NCBI GenBank assembly: GCA_037043015.1
Contig: CM073326.1
Span: 10,300,345 to 10,364,344 of the forward strand
Direction: 5' to 3'
Length of the DNA: 64,000 bases
Source of the DNA: Bryum argenteum
Taxonomy: Eukaryota; Streptophyta; Bryopsida; Bryales; Bryaceae
Part shown: positions 63,233-64,000 of the stretch, piece by piece
Numbering within the stretch: position 1 is the stretch's first letter
Layout: every line of letters begins with the position of its first letter
Notes under the pieces: model-generated
What the model was told of the DNA's origin: nothing
The model's database searches: none
What the model saw: only the letters and a program-made list of their open reading frames with translations
Translations under genes and position numbers: made by a program

Positions 63233-64000
63233 TTAACCCCTAAACGTCCCTAGTGTCGAAAAACGACATTTTGGATGAAGGGCAGAAACTTTGAAGAGCC
63301 ATAACTTCTTCATCCCGACTCCGTTTTTGACGAAATCACTTGGGTTGGGTCCCAAATAAAGTCTAGTTTGTGTGGTACAAATTGCAGACCCATAAAATAA
63401 AGTATGAATTAATGGCATGCATTTTAGTGACAGCAGCTTTTGGTTTTGAGATTTCAAACATTGGGCATGTTTCACCATTGCAAGCCAATTATGTGAAATC
63501 TAAAATATTTTTTCATGAATTTTTTTTACATAAGTATGATCTTTAGATGTATTCTAACAACTTTCTAGTTGCAAGTTTTTCGATCCAAATAACTTTGCTA
63601 GTGGATTTGCAATGATGTTTCTACAATGAAAAAAGTGAAAAAATGGATGATTTTTGAGGAGCTAGATCTCCTTCATCCACCGTTAGATTTCGACTTTATT
63701 CTTTGGGATAGATTCCAATCATAGTCTATTTTAAGTGGTAGAAACCTTAACCTAATTGAAGATGTATTGAAGATAGGGCATGAATTTGAGTGCAAAGGGT
63801 CTAGTTTTGGACTATTTTTCCTTTGTAAATTTTGAGGCAGTTTTCACCATTGGAAGGCTACTATTTGAGCCAAGATGTTTTTTGATGAATTTTTTTGGTA
63901 CAAAAGTGTTTTTGAGATGAAGATGAACAACTTTCTAGTTGGTGATTTTTTGATTGCAAATTTCATGTTGGTAGTATTTTCACTTCAAAGTGGAAATGAT
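63233..64000. other. TTAA-type element start running off the window
   Basis: TTAACCCCTAAACGTCCC at 63233 is a typical left end of the TTAA families, but the matching right end is not in the window. From about 63240 to 64000 two stretches share wording (TTTTTGATGAATTTTTTTGG-like, CAACTTTCTAGTTG at 63560 and 63930), suggesting an internal duplication of about 370 bp. Confidence 0.45.

Overview
The window is nuclear DNA of a green plant (streptophyte). Four of its five host genes are plant genes recognisable residue by residue: a guanosine deaminase (GSDA), a C2-type phospholipase D closest to the delta/beta group, an allantoinase (ALN) and the chloroplast starch-granule protein PTST1. All genes have many short GT-AG introns, and the AT-rich spacers are full of small transposons. 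The fifth gene, a cation-chloride cotransporter, resembles animal KCC proteins more than the CCC1 of flowering plants. Together with the long C/A-rich LINE this makes a non-seed lineage (bryophyte, lycophyte or streptophyte alga) my best guess. The species cannot be read from the sequence.

Layout. 1-2 kb: AT-rich spacer with a Stowaway-like MITE and a degenerate tandem repeat. 2.05-3.76 kb (+): GSDA, 5 exons. 5.5-6.1 kb: tRNA-like SINE with a CACTA MITE inserted in its duplicated tail. 6.8-13.6 kb (+): phospholipase D, 12 exons. 13.6-16.0 kb: (AT)55, a 45-bp minisatellite and a GC-rich inverted-repeat element. 16.6-22.4 kb (+): allantoinase, 15 exons. 23.5-28.7 kb (-): KCC-type cotransporter, 14 exons. 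28.7-41.2 kb: no gene seen, many MITEs, SINE-like pieces and inverted repeats. 41.2-56.2 kb (+): one very large non-LTR retrotransposon (LINE) with a 14-bp target-site duplication. 57.3-61.2 kb (-): PTST1, 8 exons. 61.3-64 kb: nested and inverted TTAA-flanked elements.

The LINE is the most unusual object. It is about 14,960 bp long and holds an upstream 425-codon frame, a 674-aa ORF1 with nuclear-localisation, RRM-like and coiled-coil features, and an ORF2 of about 11 kb whose start overlaps the ORF1 stop as ATGA. ORF2 begins with a signal-peptide-like segment and has about 1,300 residues of His/Thr/Asn/Pro/Tyr-rich sequence. A textbook 2A ribosome-skipping motif (GDIESNPGP) follows, then endonuclease, reverse transcriptase, a possible adenine-methyltransferase-like fold, RNase H and a zinc knuckle. 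It ends in a perfect hairpin plus a (TATC)n tail. Short elements across the window carry the same tail, as expected if they borrow this LINE's machinery.

Host functions. GSDA and ALN both act in purine ring breakdown (guanosine to xanthosine, and allantoin to allantoate) and lie 13 kb apart on the same strand. PLD acts in membrane lipid signalling, the KCC-like protein in K+/Cl- symport, and PTST1 in delivery of granule-bound starch synthase to starch. Nothing suggests these five are co-regulated. All splice models were built by hand from frame continuity, GT/AG borders and family similarity. They are internally consistent (every exon phase closes) but have no transcript support here.
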